From contig NZ_MAGP01000093.1 of assembly GCF_002926165.1 (NCBI RefSeq), forward strand, positions 1 to 64,000: a stretch of DNA of 64,000 nt, in the 5' to 3' direction. The notes below the pieces were generated by a model. It did not search any database, had not been told where the DNA came from, and was given only the letters and a program-made list of their open reading frames with translations. Made by a program: the position numbers and the translations under genes. This document shows, in pieces, positions 17,388 through 25,622 of this stretch. Every line of letters begins with the position of its first letter. The stretch's first letter is position 1. The DNA comes from Micromonospora chalcea (lineage in GTDB: Bacteria > Actinomycetota > Actinomycetes > Mycobacteriales > Micromonosporaceae).

Positions 17388-19817
17388 TCACCCCACGATG
17401 CCGACGGGAGACCGCGCGGGACCGGGACGCAGTGACCGCCAGGTCGGCAGTGCGCTCGCCAGCACCGCCAGGAGCAGGCAGAGGCCCACCACCCCGCCGA
17501 CCACGGACCACGGCAGCACCAGGTCGACCGGTACGCCGGCCTGCTCGGCGAGGCCGGCACGGATGCTCAGCAGACCGACGAACGCGACAGCCCCTCCGAG
17601 CAGTGCACCGATCAGCACCACCAGGGCGGACTCGGCCGTGACCAGCCAGATGACCTGCCTTCGGGTCGCACCGGCCAACCGGATCAGCCGCAGGTCGGCC
17701 ACCCGGCCGGCGGCGGCCATCAGCAACGTGTTCGCCACCGCGACAGCCCCGTAGCCGGCCGAGACAGCGATCAGTAGCAGCGTGAAGAGCCAGACGAGGC
17801 GGTCCTCGGCGCGGTCCGCCTCGGCCGCCCACCCGGGCACGTCGACGATCCGTGCTCCGATTGGAGGATCGATCCGGTCCTCAACGTACACCGTGGAGGT
17901 GAGCGCCGAGGGGTCGTGTGCCCGCACGACGGATCGTGGCAGGAGCAGGTCGCCGGGGATCGAGTCGTCGGTGACGACGGCGACGACGCGCAGCGACACC
18001 GACTCCCCATCGGCGAAGACCAGCGCGTACGGCTCGGCCGGCTGCCGGTTCGCCGAGGCGGGGAGGACCACCGTGTCGTCGCCGCTCAGGTCGTTCAGTG
18101 AACCGGCGACGACGGTGAGCGCCCGGTTCGCGGCGGCGAAGCCCGCCGGGTCCACGCCGAGCGCGGTCAGTGGCCGGTTCGCCGGCGGCGAGTTCGGGTC
18201 GCTCTCGTAGACCGTCGTCGGGAGGAGGGCGGTGCCCCGGGTTGCCGCTACGGCCTGGTCCGACAGGCCTGGTGCGCGGTCGGGCACGACGATCCAGCCG
18301 GCGTTGACGTTGTCGGCCCGGCCCGCCGCGTAGGCAGCCGTGGTGGTCCGCACCATTCCGGCGACAAGCACCGCGAACGCAACAGTGAGCAGCACCGGGG
18401 CGGCGATCGAAGCGGTCCGCCGGGTCGCGGTCGACACCCCGGCCCGGACCAGCATCCCGATCGCGCCACCCGGTCGGCGCACCGGCCACCGCAACATCCG
18501 CACCAGCGGGCCGACGACCGCCGGAGCAAGCACTGTGGCACCGGCCACCAGGGCCATCACCGCGTACAGGGCGTACTGCGCCGCGACGCGGGCCTCGCCG
18601 GCGGTCGCCGTCCCGACGCTGAGAGCGCCCCCCACCGCGACGAGCAGCGCGCCGGTGGCGATGCGCAGCCGCCCGATCGGTCGCTGCTCGACCGCGGCAT
18701 CGCGCAACGCCTCAAGCGGTCGGACCCGGGCCGCCCGGCGCGAGGCCGACCAGACTGCCAGCAGCGAGATCACCGGCCCGGCGACGAGCGAGAGCGCGAC
18801 CGGCCAGTGCTCGTACCCGACCTTGAAGGTCGACGGTTCGAAGCCGGTGTCGACGAGGAGCCGACCCAGCAGCGGTGCGAGGCCGCCGCCCACCAGCAGG
18901 CCGGCGATCCCGCCCGCGGCGCCGACGACGAGCGCCTCGCCGTACACCATGCGGCGGACCTGACGCCCGGTGGCGCCGACGGCGCGCAGCAGGCCCAGCT
19001 CACGGCGGCGCTGCGCGACGGTGAACGCGAAGGTGGAGGCGACCACGAACACCGTGACGAAGCCGGCGAGGGCTGCCGTGGCGGTGAGCACCTGCATGCC
19101 GATCCAGCGGGTGCGGGCGTCGTTGCGGGGCTCCAGGGCGCCACGCGCGTCGCCGGTCAGAACCGATCCGTCCGCGCCGACGATTCCGCGAGCCGCCGTG
19201 GCGACCCGCTCGGGGTCCGCGCCCGCCGCGAGCACCAGCCCGATGGCCCGGACGCCGGGCGCGAGCGTGGCGGCCACCTCGTCGGCGACATGGACGCCGG
19301 GCCCGTCGACCAGGCCGGTGACGGTGTACGCCTGCGGGCCTGCCGCCGTCAGCAGGGTCACCGGCACGCCGGGGCGCAGCCCGAGTGCACGGTCCACCAC
19401 CACCTCGCCGGGCCTGCGGGGCGGCTCGCCGGCGGTGAGGCGCAGTCCACCGAGTCGGGCGCTGGCCCAGCCGTGCCCCTGGTGGGCGTCCTCCCGCCGT
19501 CCATCGGTGCCCGCGGGGCGACCGTCGACGAGCGGCTGCGCGTAGAAGGTCCGGTCCGGCACGGCCGCCGCGACACCGGGCAGGGCGGCCAGCCGGCCGA
19601 CGAGCTTCGCCGTCGTGGTGGCGGACCAGGGCCGCGTCGGCACGAACGAGTCCGGCGATGCGCCCGCTTCGGGGCTCTGCACGACGACCGCCGCCCGCGC
19701 GAGCCGATCCGGCACCTGCGGGCGCCCGGAGGCGAGAAGCAGGGTGGCCGCCGCGACCAGCGTGACCCCGATGGCCACGGCCACGAACGCGCTGACCGAC
19801 CGCCTGATGCTCAACAC
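17388..19817 (-). CDS. FtsX/MacB-like ABC transporter permease
   Basis: 809 residues, GTG at 19817, overlapping the ATPase stop by 7 nt. It has an N-terminal membrane anchor, a large extracytoplasmic domain, an FtsX domain at ~250-370 (VTVFVVASTFAFTVAQRRRELGLLRAVGATGRQVRRMVYGEAL), further membrane segments in the middle, a second extracytoplasmic region and a second FtsX domain at the C-terminus (LRLIRLAGATRRQVIWLVTAESALVVLIGALLGG). The duplicated MacB/FtsX layout is typical of drug/peptide or envelope-stress exporters. The adjacent two-component system suggests induction by a membrane-active compound, which is inference. Confidence 0.88.
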   Translation of the reverse strand: MLSIRRSVSAFVAVAIGVTLVAAATLLLASGRPQVPDRLARAAVVVQSPEAGASPDSFVPTRPWSATTTAKLVGRLAALPGVAAAVPDRTFYAQPLVDGRPAGTDGRREDAHQGHGWASARLGGLRLTAGEPPRRPGEVVVDRALGLRPGVPVTLLTAAGPQAYTVTGLVDGPGVHVADEVAATLAPGVRAIGLVLAAGADPERVATAARGIVGADGSVLTGDARGALEPRNDARTRWIGMQVLTATAALAGFVTVFVVASTFAFTVAQRRRELGLLRAVGATGRQVRRMVYGEALVVGAAGGIAGLLVGGGLAPLLGRLLVDTGFEPSTFKVGYEHWPVALSLVAGPVISLLAVWSASRRAARVRPLEALRDAAVEQRPIGRLRIATGALLVAVGGALSVGTATAGEARVAAQYALYAVMALVAGATVLAPAVVGPLVRMLRWPVRRPGGAIGMLVRAGVSTATRRTASIAAPVLLTVAFAVLVAGMVRTTTAAYAAGRADNVNAGWIVVPDRAPGLSDQAVAATRGTALLPTTVYESDPNSPPANRPLTALGVDPAGFAAANRALTVVAGSLNDLSGDDTVVLPASANRQPAEPYALVFADGESVSLRVVAVVTDDSIPGDLLLPRSVVRAHDPSALTSTVYVEDRIDPPIGARIVDVPGWAAEADRAEDRLVWLFTLLLIAVSAGYGAVAVANTLLMAAAGRVADLRLIRLAGATRRQVIWLVTAESALVVLIGALLGGAVAFVGLLSIRAGLAEQAGVPVDLVLPWSVVGGVVGLCLLLAVLASALPTWRSLRPGPARSPVGIVG

Positions 19818-20584
19818 GACGGCCCCGCAGGCGCGGCCGCGTGCTCGGACGGGCGGGCTTCCCGCTCGGCGATCCGCGCGGCGACCACCGCCGCGGTGAT
19901 CTCGCCGTCCATCTCGTCGACGACGCGGCCGTCGGCGAGCAGCAGGACCCGATCGGCGTACGCGGCGGCGGCGGGATCGTGGGTCACCATCACGACGGTC
20001 TGCCCCTGGTCGTCGACCAGTGCGCGCAGCAGTCGGAGCACCTGCCGGGACGCCGCGCTGTCCAGCGCGCCGGTCGGCTCGTCGGCGAAGACCACCGCCG
20101 GGCGGGTGATCAACGCCCGGGCCACCGCGACGCGCTGCTGCTCGCCACCGGACAGCTCACCCGGCCGGTGCCCGGCCCGGTCAGCCAGCCCCACGGCGTC
20201 GAGCGCGGCGGCGACGTCCCGGGCCGGCGGGCGGCGGCCGGCCAGGCGCAGCGGCAACTCGACGTTCTGCGCCGTGGTCAGGGTGGTCACCAGGTTGAAC
20301 GCCTGGAACACGAATCCGATCCGATCGCGGCGCAGCCGGGTCAGCTCGTCCTCACCCAGGTCGTCGAGGCGGGTGCCGTCGATGGTGACGGTCCCCTCGG
20401 CCGGGCGGTCCAGCCCTGCCGCGCAGTGCAGCAGGGTGGACTTGCCCGAGCCCGAGGGGCCCATCACCGCCGTGAACGTGCCGCTCGCGAAGCCGGTCGT
20501 CACGCCGTCGAGCGCCGTCACCCGCCGGGTCCCGGTGCCGTACACCGCGCGTAGCCCCGTCAGGGTCACCGTGTGTGTGGTCAT
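19811..20584 (-). CDS. ABC transporter ATP-binding protein (LolD/MacB type)
   Basis: 257 residues from ATG at 20584; the frame runs to 20722 but the extension is proline-rich and unlikely. Walker A GPSGSGKST (~40), Q-loop FVFQAFNLV, ABC signature LSGGEQQRVAVARAL, Walker B AVVFADEPTGALD and switch histidine VMVTHD are all intact. It is the ATPase partner of the downstream FtsX-like permease, with overlapping genes ensuring stoichiometric translation. It likely supports export or mechanotransmission from the membrane. Confidence 0.93.
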   Translation of the reverse strand: MTTHTVTLTGLRAVYGTGTRRVTALDGVTTGFASGTFTAVMGPSGSGKSTLLHCAAGLDRPAEGTVTIDGTRLDDLGEDELTRLRRDRIGFVFQAFNLVTTLTTAQNVELPLRLAGRRPPARDVAAALDAVGLADRAGHRPGELSGGEQQRVAVARALITRPAVVFADEPTGALDSAASRQVLRLLRALVDDQGQTVVMVTHDPAAAAYADRVLLLADGRVVDEMDGEITAAVVAARIAEREARPSEHAAAPAGPSC

Positions 20585-20752
20585 GGCCGCCACGGTGCCC
20601 GGTGTGCGGGGTGCGCGCGTCGTGCCGGCGTGGACACTTTCCGGCCCTCCGCCGGGTGGAGGCGGAGAGCCGGAATCACCGGTACGTCGTCCTCCGGGAT
20701 GACCGCCCGCAGGTGGACGCATCGGACCCGGCCGGCCGATACCGTCGTGCGG
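20585..20752. promoter_or_regulatory. Divergent promoter region between ABC transporter and sensor kinase
   Basis: 168 bp separates the leftward ATPase start from the rightward kinase start. It should carry both promoters and the response-regulator binding site. A GC-rich imperfect dyad near 20641-20680 is visible, but no confident -10/-35 pair. Confidence 0.4.
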
Positions 20753-21910
20753 GTGACAGCTCCCCTGCTGACCCGGCGGCTGCGGCCGGCGGACCTGTAC
20801 GTCGTGGACGCCGTGCTCGCCGTGGCGGTCGGCGGGCTGCTCTGCCCGTACGCGGCCCTGGAATCACCGCTGCACGGTGGCGTACGCGAGCCGCTCTGGG
20901 TGTCCGTGCTCGTCGGGACGTCTCTCGGGCTGCCGTTGGCCGTCCGGCGACGGTGGCCGGTCCCCGTCGCCGTCATGATCAGCGGCAGCACCGCAGCAGC
21001 CCTAGTCACCGGCGTGATCCCCAACTTCGCCGCTGCCGCTCCGGCGGTCGCCGTCGGTCTGTCCTTCTACACGGTGGGCGCGTCGACAGCCACCCGCCGT
21101 TCGCTGCTCAGCGCCGCCGGTTGTCTCGCGCTGGTGAGCGTCGCGCTGGCGCTGACCGCTGGTGATCTCTGGTCGCGGACCGGTGCCGTCGTCTACGCCG
21201 CCGTCATGATCGCGCCCGCCTGGGCGATCGGCTGGTTGGTCCGTGAGCGACGCGCCCTCGCCGCCCGGCAGGGTGAGCATGTGGTCCGGCAGGCCGTCGC
21301 CGAGGAGCGGTTACGGGTGGCGAGGGAACTGCACGACGTGGTCGCCCACACCTTGAGCCTCATCGTGGTGAAGGCGGCAGTCGCCAACCACGTCGCCGAG
21401 ACCGACCCCCGCGAGGCGGGGGCCGCACTGCGGGTGATCGAGGAGACCGGCCGCAACGCGCTCACCGATGTACGCCGGGTGCTCGGCATACTGCGTGAGG
21501 ACACCCCGTACGCCCCGGTGCCCGGGCTGGACGAGCTGCCCGTGCTCGCCCGGCAGGCGGCGATCGGTGGGGTGGACGTTCGGCTCGACGTACGGCGGGA
21601 GGAACCGGCCGGCGCGGTGCCAAAGTCGGTGGGACTGACGGTGTACCGGATCGTGCAGGAGGCGGTGACCAACGTGGTGAAACACGCGGCGCCGGCCGCC
21701 TGCCGGGCGACGGTGACCGTCACGCCTCGCGAGGTCCGGGTCGAGGTGACCGACGACGGCCGCCGGCCTGTGCTGTCCGGCGGGACGGGGCACGGGCTGA
21801 TCGGCATGCGGGAACGGGTGACGTCGCACGGAGGTGAGTTCCACGCCGGGCCACGCTCCGGCGGCGGCTACGCGGTGACGGCGCGCGTGCCCTATCGGGT
21901 GGCCGCGTGA
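20753..21910 (+). CDS. Two-component sensor histidine kinase (NarL/HisKA_3 type)
   Basis: 385 residues if the GTG at 20753 (VTAPLLTRRL) is used; an in-frame GTG at 20747 is also possible. Five or so membrane segments occupy residues ~10-150. The HisKA_3 dimerisation domain carries the phospho-acceptor in ARELHDVVAHTLSLI (~194). The HATPase domain has the N box VQEAVTNVVKHA, the D box VEVTDDGR and GHGLIGMRERV. The stop overlaps the regulator start (GTGA). It likely senses a membrane signal and controls the divergent ABC transporter. Confidence 0.92.
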   Translation: MTAPLLTRRLRPADLYVVDAVLAVAVGGLLCPYAALESPLHGGVREPLWVSVLVGTSLGLPLAVRRRWPVPVAVMISGSTAAALVTGVIPNFAAAAPAVAVGLSFYTVGASTATRRSLLSAAGCLALVSVALALTAGDLWSRTGAVVYAAVMIAPAWAIGWLVRERRALAARQGEHVVRQAVAEERLRVARELHDVVAHTLSLIVVKAAVANHVAETDPREAGAALRVIEETGRNALTDVRRVLGILREDTPYAPVPGLDELPVLARQAAIGGVDVRLDVRREEPAGAVPKSVGLTVYRIVQEAVTNVVKHAAPAACRATVTVTPREVRVEVTDDGRRPVLSGGTGHGLIGMRERVTSHGGEFHAGPRSGGGYAVTARVPYRVAA

Positions 21911-22575
21911 TCCGGGTGCTGATCGCCGACGACCAGGCGCTGCTGCGCGGCAGTTTCCGGCTGTTGGTCGATTCGACGCCGGACTTCACCACTGTCGGCG
22001 AGGCGGGCACCGGCGTGGAAGCTGTGGCGCTGGCCGCCGAGCACCGGCCGGACGTGGTGCTGATGGACGTGCGGATGCCGGAGATGGACGGCATCGAGGC
22101 GACCCGGCGGATCTGCGGCGACCCCGCCATCGCCGGCACCCGAGTCGTCATCCTGACCACGTTCGACCTGGACGAGTACGTCTACGGGGCACTGCGGGCC
22201 GGAGCCAGCGGGTTCCTGCTCAAGGACACCCCGCCGGCGGAACTACTGGCCGGCATCCGGGTGGTGGCCGCCGGAGAAGGGCTGCTCGCGCCGACGGTGA
22301 CCCGGCGGCTCATCGACGAGTTCGCCCGTCGGCCCGAACCGGCCCGGCCGCTGCCACCACGGCTGGACGGGGTGACCGAGCGGGAACGTGAGGTGCTCAC
22401 GCTGATCGGCCGGGGCCTGTCCAACGCGGAGTTGGCCACGCACCTCGGTCTCAGCCTGGCCACCGTGAAGACGCACGTCGGGCGCTTGCTGACCAAACTG
22501 GCGGTACGCGATCGGGCGCAACTGGTCATCGTCGCCTACGAAACGGGTCTGGTCGAGCCTGGCCGCCTGCGCTGA
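21907..22575 (+). CDS. Response regulator, NarL/FixJ family
   Basis: 222 residues. The receiver domain has acidic IADDQALL, phosphorylation Asp in VLMDVRMPEMDG (~54), conserved T/S in VVILTTFD and Lys in FLLKDTPP. The C-terminal LuxR-type HTH spans ~155-215 (TEREREVLTLIGRGLSNAELATHLGLS...KTHVGRLLTKL). Translationally coupled to the upstream kinase. Probable target: the divergent ABC transporter operon and its own promoter. Confidence 0.93.
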   Translation: MIRVLIADDQALLRGSFRLLVDSTPDFTTVGEAGTGVEAVALAAEHRPDVVLMDVRMPEMDGIEATRRICGDPAIAGTRVVILTTFDLDEYVYGALRAGASGFLLKDTPPAELLAGIRVVAAGEGLLAPTVTRRLIDEFARRPEPARPLPPRLDGVTEREREVLTLIGRGLSNAELATHLGLSLATVKTHVGRLLTKLAVRDRAQLVIVAYETGLVEPGRLR

Positions 22576-22733
22576 GAGCATCGCCCCTCTGCACCGGCCC
22601 GAGTACGGAGACCGACGGGGACGGAACGAGGAGCAGGTGCGCGGATCCGCCTACCGTGCCGAAGAGGCGCGCCTCGGTTCCTTGCGGTTTTCACGCCGTG
22701 GCGCTCCGCCCCCGGAGGGTTCGACGGCCATGG

Positions 22734-23501
22734 TCAGTGCTTCTGAGCTCGGTACCCGGAAGGAATCGGGCCGGACAGGTCGCCCCGGCTGACAGCGGCG
22801 GCCACGAGGTGCTCGGCACGACGCCGGCGCATCCGCAGTGCAGGTGCGGTCACCCCTTGCTCGCCGGCCAAGTGCTCGATCAGGGCGTCGCCGAAACGGG
22901 TCGCGCTGATCAGCTCGGCGGTGTCGGGGGTGATCAGGCCAGCGGCAGCTGCCCGGCCGAGCAGCAGGTCAGGATGCCCATAGGGCATTCTGGGTGTCCG
23001 CGAGCCGGTAGCGAGGTCGGGTGGCAATTCCTCACCATCGTCGACCTTGACGACCGCGACTGCGGCGCGCCAGGCAGCCCAGCACAACCGGAGCCATAAC
23101 CGAGGCGGCGCCAGGTCTGCGGTGCGGAGAGCGTCAAGGAAACCAGCGAGGACTTCGGAGTCCACATCGTCGGCGTGCCTCCGACTGCCGCGGCTGATCC
23201 TTGCCGCAAGGTGCGTCAGCGCCGGGAGCGCGACGCCGATCGCGCCTACGACCCAGGCCGGCCCCCACTCGCGGGCGTGGTGGGCCAACTGTCGCCACAG
23301 CACGTCGGTGGTGTCGCTGCTGTGATGCTCGCCCAGCAGCAACGTGCGTAGCTCGTCCAGCGGCAGTGGTCGGTCCGGCAGGCCCGGTACCGGACGGGCG
23401 TCGAACATCAGCGGTGCGGGTTCGCAGGTCAGCAGCTCGAACGCCTTCTCGGCGGTGCTCAACGCCGTGTGGGTCGGCATTGCATGCGTCGTTGGTGCCA
23501 C
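22734..23501 (-). CDS. Conserved hypothetical all-helical protein of the ICE
   Basis: 255 residues from a GTG at 23501 (VAPTTHAMPTHTAL) behind GAGGGGACC; an ATG seven codons later is an alternative. Mostly helical. Residues ~110-165 (HADDVDSEVLAGFLDALRTADLAPPRLWLRLCWAAWRAA) vaguely resemble a sigma-factor region 2 helix pair, and residues 225-245 (LRMRRRRAEHLVAAAV) could be an HTH-like end. I cannot call it a sigma factor. It is divergent from the methyltransferase pair across a region rich in TGTCAG motifs, so a regulatory role is reasonable. Confidence 0.55.
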   Translation of the reverse strand: MAPTTHAMPTHTALSTAEKAFELLTCEPAPLMFDARPVPGLPDRPLPLDELRTLLLGEHHSSDTTDVLWRQLAHHAREWGPAWVVGAIGVALPALTHLAARISRGSRRHADDVDSEVLAGFLDALRTADLAPPRLWLRLCWAAWRAAVAVVKVDDGEELPPDLATGSRTPRMPYGHPDLLLGRAAAAGLITPDTAELISATRFGDALIEHLAGEQGVTAPALRMRRRRAEHLVAAAVSRGDLSGPIPSGYRAQKH

Positions 23502-23594
23502 GGTGAGGTCCCCTCGACCGGAGGACGTCGCCTTGGTGCGACGTTCCCGAGGCCCTCGATTGGGACAGCTCAGCCTGACACCAGAGTCGGTTGT

Positions 23595-23623
23595 CAGGGT
23601 CGGACGGGTCGTGTCCGACCCTG
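23595..23623. promoter_or_regulatory. 11-bp inverted repeat in divergent ICE promoter region
   Basis: CAGGGTCGGAC (23595-23605) pairs exactly with 23613-23623 across 7 nt, flanked by TGTCA and TGACA half-sites at ~23577-23594 and ~23622-23626. Located between the leftward gene starting at 23501 and the rightward gene starting at 23774. It could be an operator or a transcript hairpin. Confidence 0.45.
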
Positions 23624-23773
23624 TCAGGCCCACACCGGTCAGAGCGGGTCGACCTGCTGACCTGGCGCCGCTTGCCGCCGGGGTGATGGGTCCTGTCAGA
23701 CCGGGGGTGGTTCGATCGGCCTGTCAGCGCGGCCCTGGGAATCGTCAGTACGTCCGCCGGTCCGGGGGCCACC

Positions 23774-24355
23774 GTGCCTATGACCAACAAGAATCCACGT
23801 CGCGCACCCGATCCTGTAGGGGATGTGGTGCCCGGCGACCCGCCCGTGCCGATCACCGTGTGGCCGGTCCCCGCGCCGCAGGCGGGGGAGACCATGTCCA
23901 ACGCGATGGGCGTGCGGCTGGTCCACAATCTCAGCCACCCATCCAACTTGATCATCGACTTGGCGGTGGGGCCGCAATTGGCCCGCGCGATCATCAGCAC
24001 ACAGCGCCGCGCCCATCTGACCCTGGCGGGTCCCGGACAGCGGGGCCCGGAACCGGCAACGCTGATCGTTTCCGGCTGGCCGCCCTACCATGCGGCCGCA
24101 CCGGAGGAATTCTTCACCCGCTGCCGCACGAGTCTGCTACCTGGCGGCTGCGTCGCGGTGCTGCTGCCGCACGACGACCTTGCCCTGCCTGTCGACGTGG
24201 TCGTCGCCGCCAAGCGCACCGGACTGATGTATCTGCAGCACATCGTGGCCGCTGACCGACCGCCCCGGCGCGGCCTGCGCACGCACCTCGACATCCACAC
24301 CGACGTGCTGATCCTGACCCGAGGCACCACGCAGCGCGGCGACAGCCATGGGTGA
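23774..24355 (+). CDS. Degenerate DNA methyltransferase-like protein
   Basis: 193 residues (GTG at 23774; ATG at 23780 is an alternative). Layout resembles a Rossmann-type methyltransferase: LIIDLAVGPQLARAII in the place of motif I, and VSGWPPYHAAAPEEFF where an SPPY/DPPY catalytic motif would be, then a SLLPGGCVAVLLPHDDLALP strand. The motif I glycines and the SPPY core are altered, so it may bind DNA or SAM without catalysis. It overlaps the true methyltransferase by 8 nt and precedes it, suggesting a heterodimer or specificity partner. That interpretation is inference. Confidence 0.6.
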   Translation: MPMTNKNPRRAPDPVGDVVPGDPPVPITVWPVPAPQAGETMSNAMGVRLVHNLSHPSNLIIDLAVGPQLARAIISTQRRAHLTLAGPGQRGPEPATLIVSGWPPYHAAAPEEFFTRCRTSLLPGGCVAVLLPHDDLALPVDVVVAAKRTGLMYLQHIVAADRPPRRGLRTHLDIHTDVLILTRGTTQRGDSHG

Positions 24356-25190
24356 ACCGCTGCCGATCACCTCGGTGTGGCTGACCTGCCAGATACCCGC
24401 CCGTGACCAGCGGCGCGGCCGATACGTTCCGACGACGTCGAGCCATCCGGCCAAGATGCTGCCCCACACGGCCGCCCATGCCATCGCCACCTACAGCCGA
24501 CCGGGGGATCTGGTGTTCGACCCGATGTGTGGGTCGGGGACCACATTGGTCGAGGCCATGCACCTCGGCCGTCATGGACTCGGCATCGACATCGAACCCC
24601 GCTACACCGCCATCGCCGAGGCCAACATCGCTCTTGCCACGGGGCAAAACGCCCCCGGAACCGCGCGGGTGCTTGCCGGCGACGCCACCGGACTGCTCGA
24701 CCTGGTGCCCGCCCCCGTAGTCGGCCAAGTCGCGCTCGTGCTCACCTCGCCGCCCTACGGACGCGGCACTCACGGACTGGTCCAGACGACGAGCGCAGGC
24801 CTGCACAAGCGACACCACCACTACGGGGACCGGCAGAGCGGCAACCTCGCCTACGGTGGTTGGTCGCGTCTACTCGACGGGTTCGCCGCGATCCTTGCCG
24901 CCAGCTACCAGCTTCTGCGCCCCGGCGGGATCGTCGTGATCACCAGCCGGCCGGTGCGCCGCCAGCGCGACGACCTGATAGATCTGCCTGGCGAGCTGCT
25001 CACCGTCGCCCGGTCGGTCGGGCTGATTCCGGTGCAGAGGTGTGCCGCGATGCTCGCTGCTGTCCGCGATGGGCATATCGTCCACCGGGCCAACATGTTC
25101 GTGCTGCTGGCTGTGCGCCGCGCCCGCGACGACGGCATTCCCATGCACTTAATCGCACACGAGGACGTCCTCGTGCTACGGCGACCATAG
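24348..25190 (+). CDS. DNA methyltransferase (N4-cytosine/N6-adenine type)
   Basis: 280 residues. Motif I is VFDPMCGSGTTLVEAM (~57-72), the catalytic motif is LTSPPYGRG (~133), followed by a target-recognition-like histidine-rich region (HKRHHHYGDRQSGN) and RPGGIVVITSRP. TSPPY is typical of N4-cytosine enzymes but also occurs in N6-adenine ones. ATG at 24348 overlaps the preceding gene. No restriction endonuclease is adjacent, so it is probably an orphan methylase protecting or regulating the ICE. Confidence 0.85.
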   Translation: MGEPLPITSVWLTCQIPARDQRRGRYVPTTSSHPAKMLPHTAAHAIATYSRPGDLVFDPMCGSGTTLVEAMHLGRHGLGIDIEPRYTAIAEANIALATGQNAPGTARVLAGDATGLLDLVPAPVVGQVALVLTSPPYGRGTHGLVQTTSAGLHKRHHHYGDRQSGNLAYGGWSRLLDGFAAILAASYQLLRPGGIVVITSRPVRRQRDDLIDLPGELLTVARSVGLIPVQRCAAMLAAVRDGHIVHRANMFVLLAVRRARDDGIPMHLIAHEDVLVLRRP

Positions 25191-25239
25191 ACGCCTTTGT
25201 TGGCGCTGCCGCCGAGCTGCCGGCATCGCGGCGGCTCGG

Positions 25240-25256
25240 CTGTCAGGGCCTGACAG
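25240..25256. promoter_or_regulatory. CTGTCAGGGCCTGACAG palindrome
   Basis: A perfect 7-bp inverted repeat with a 3-nt centre. It equals TGTCA-N5-TGACA, as at 17126-17140, and a further TCTGACA follows at 25265. It lies 50 bp after the methyltransferase stop and ~370 bp before the DUF4192 gene. Candidate operator of an ICE-wide regulator. Confidence 0.45.
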
Positions 25257-25464
25257 ATGGCCAGGTCTGACACGTCGGGCCCTGCCTCCGGGAGGCCGAA
25301 TAGCCTAAGGGCTTCTTCTCTTCTCTTCCTCTCGCGCTCGTCTGACGCGTCCGCGACGGCATCGCGCCCACCACTCCGGTCGGCCGCCACCGCCAGCCTC
25401 AGAACGCCGCAATCCATCAAGCCCGCTCGCGCCTTTGGCGATCGCGGCGTAGCAACCGTCGGTC

Positions 25465-25491
25465 AGGCGGCCACCACTCGGGTGGCCGCCT
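25465..25491 (+). terminator. Perfect 11-bp hairpin upstream of the DUF4192 gene
   Basis: AGGCGGCCACC (25465-25475) pairs exactly with 25481-25491 across a 5-nt loop. It sits in the 430-bp gap after the methyltransferase and before the DUF4192 start. It may terminate the upstream transcript or attenuate the downstream one; the gap otherwise shows only a pyrimidine-rich run near 25310-25335. Confidence 0.5.
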
Positions 25492-25622
25492 GCTGCCGTA
25501 CGTCACCAGCCGGAAGCCGCCGCCGGTACCACCACTCGGCTTCAGGTCTATGCACCCCCGCCCGGCCCAGATGCCGTCGGCAATCCCATCCCTTCGACCC
25601 GAGTCACATCGTGGAGGTCATC

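Noticed and set aside
18807..20702. 631-residue rightward open frame
   Set aside because: Antisense to the FtsX-like permease and ABC ATPase; caused by GC-rich codon bias.
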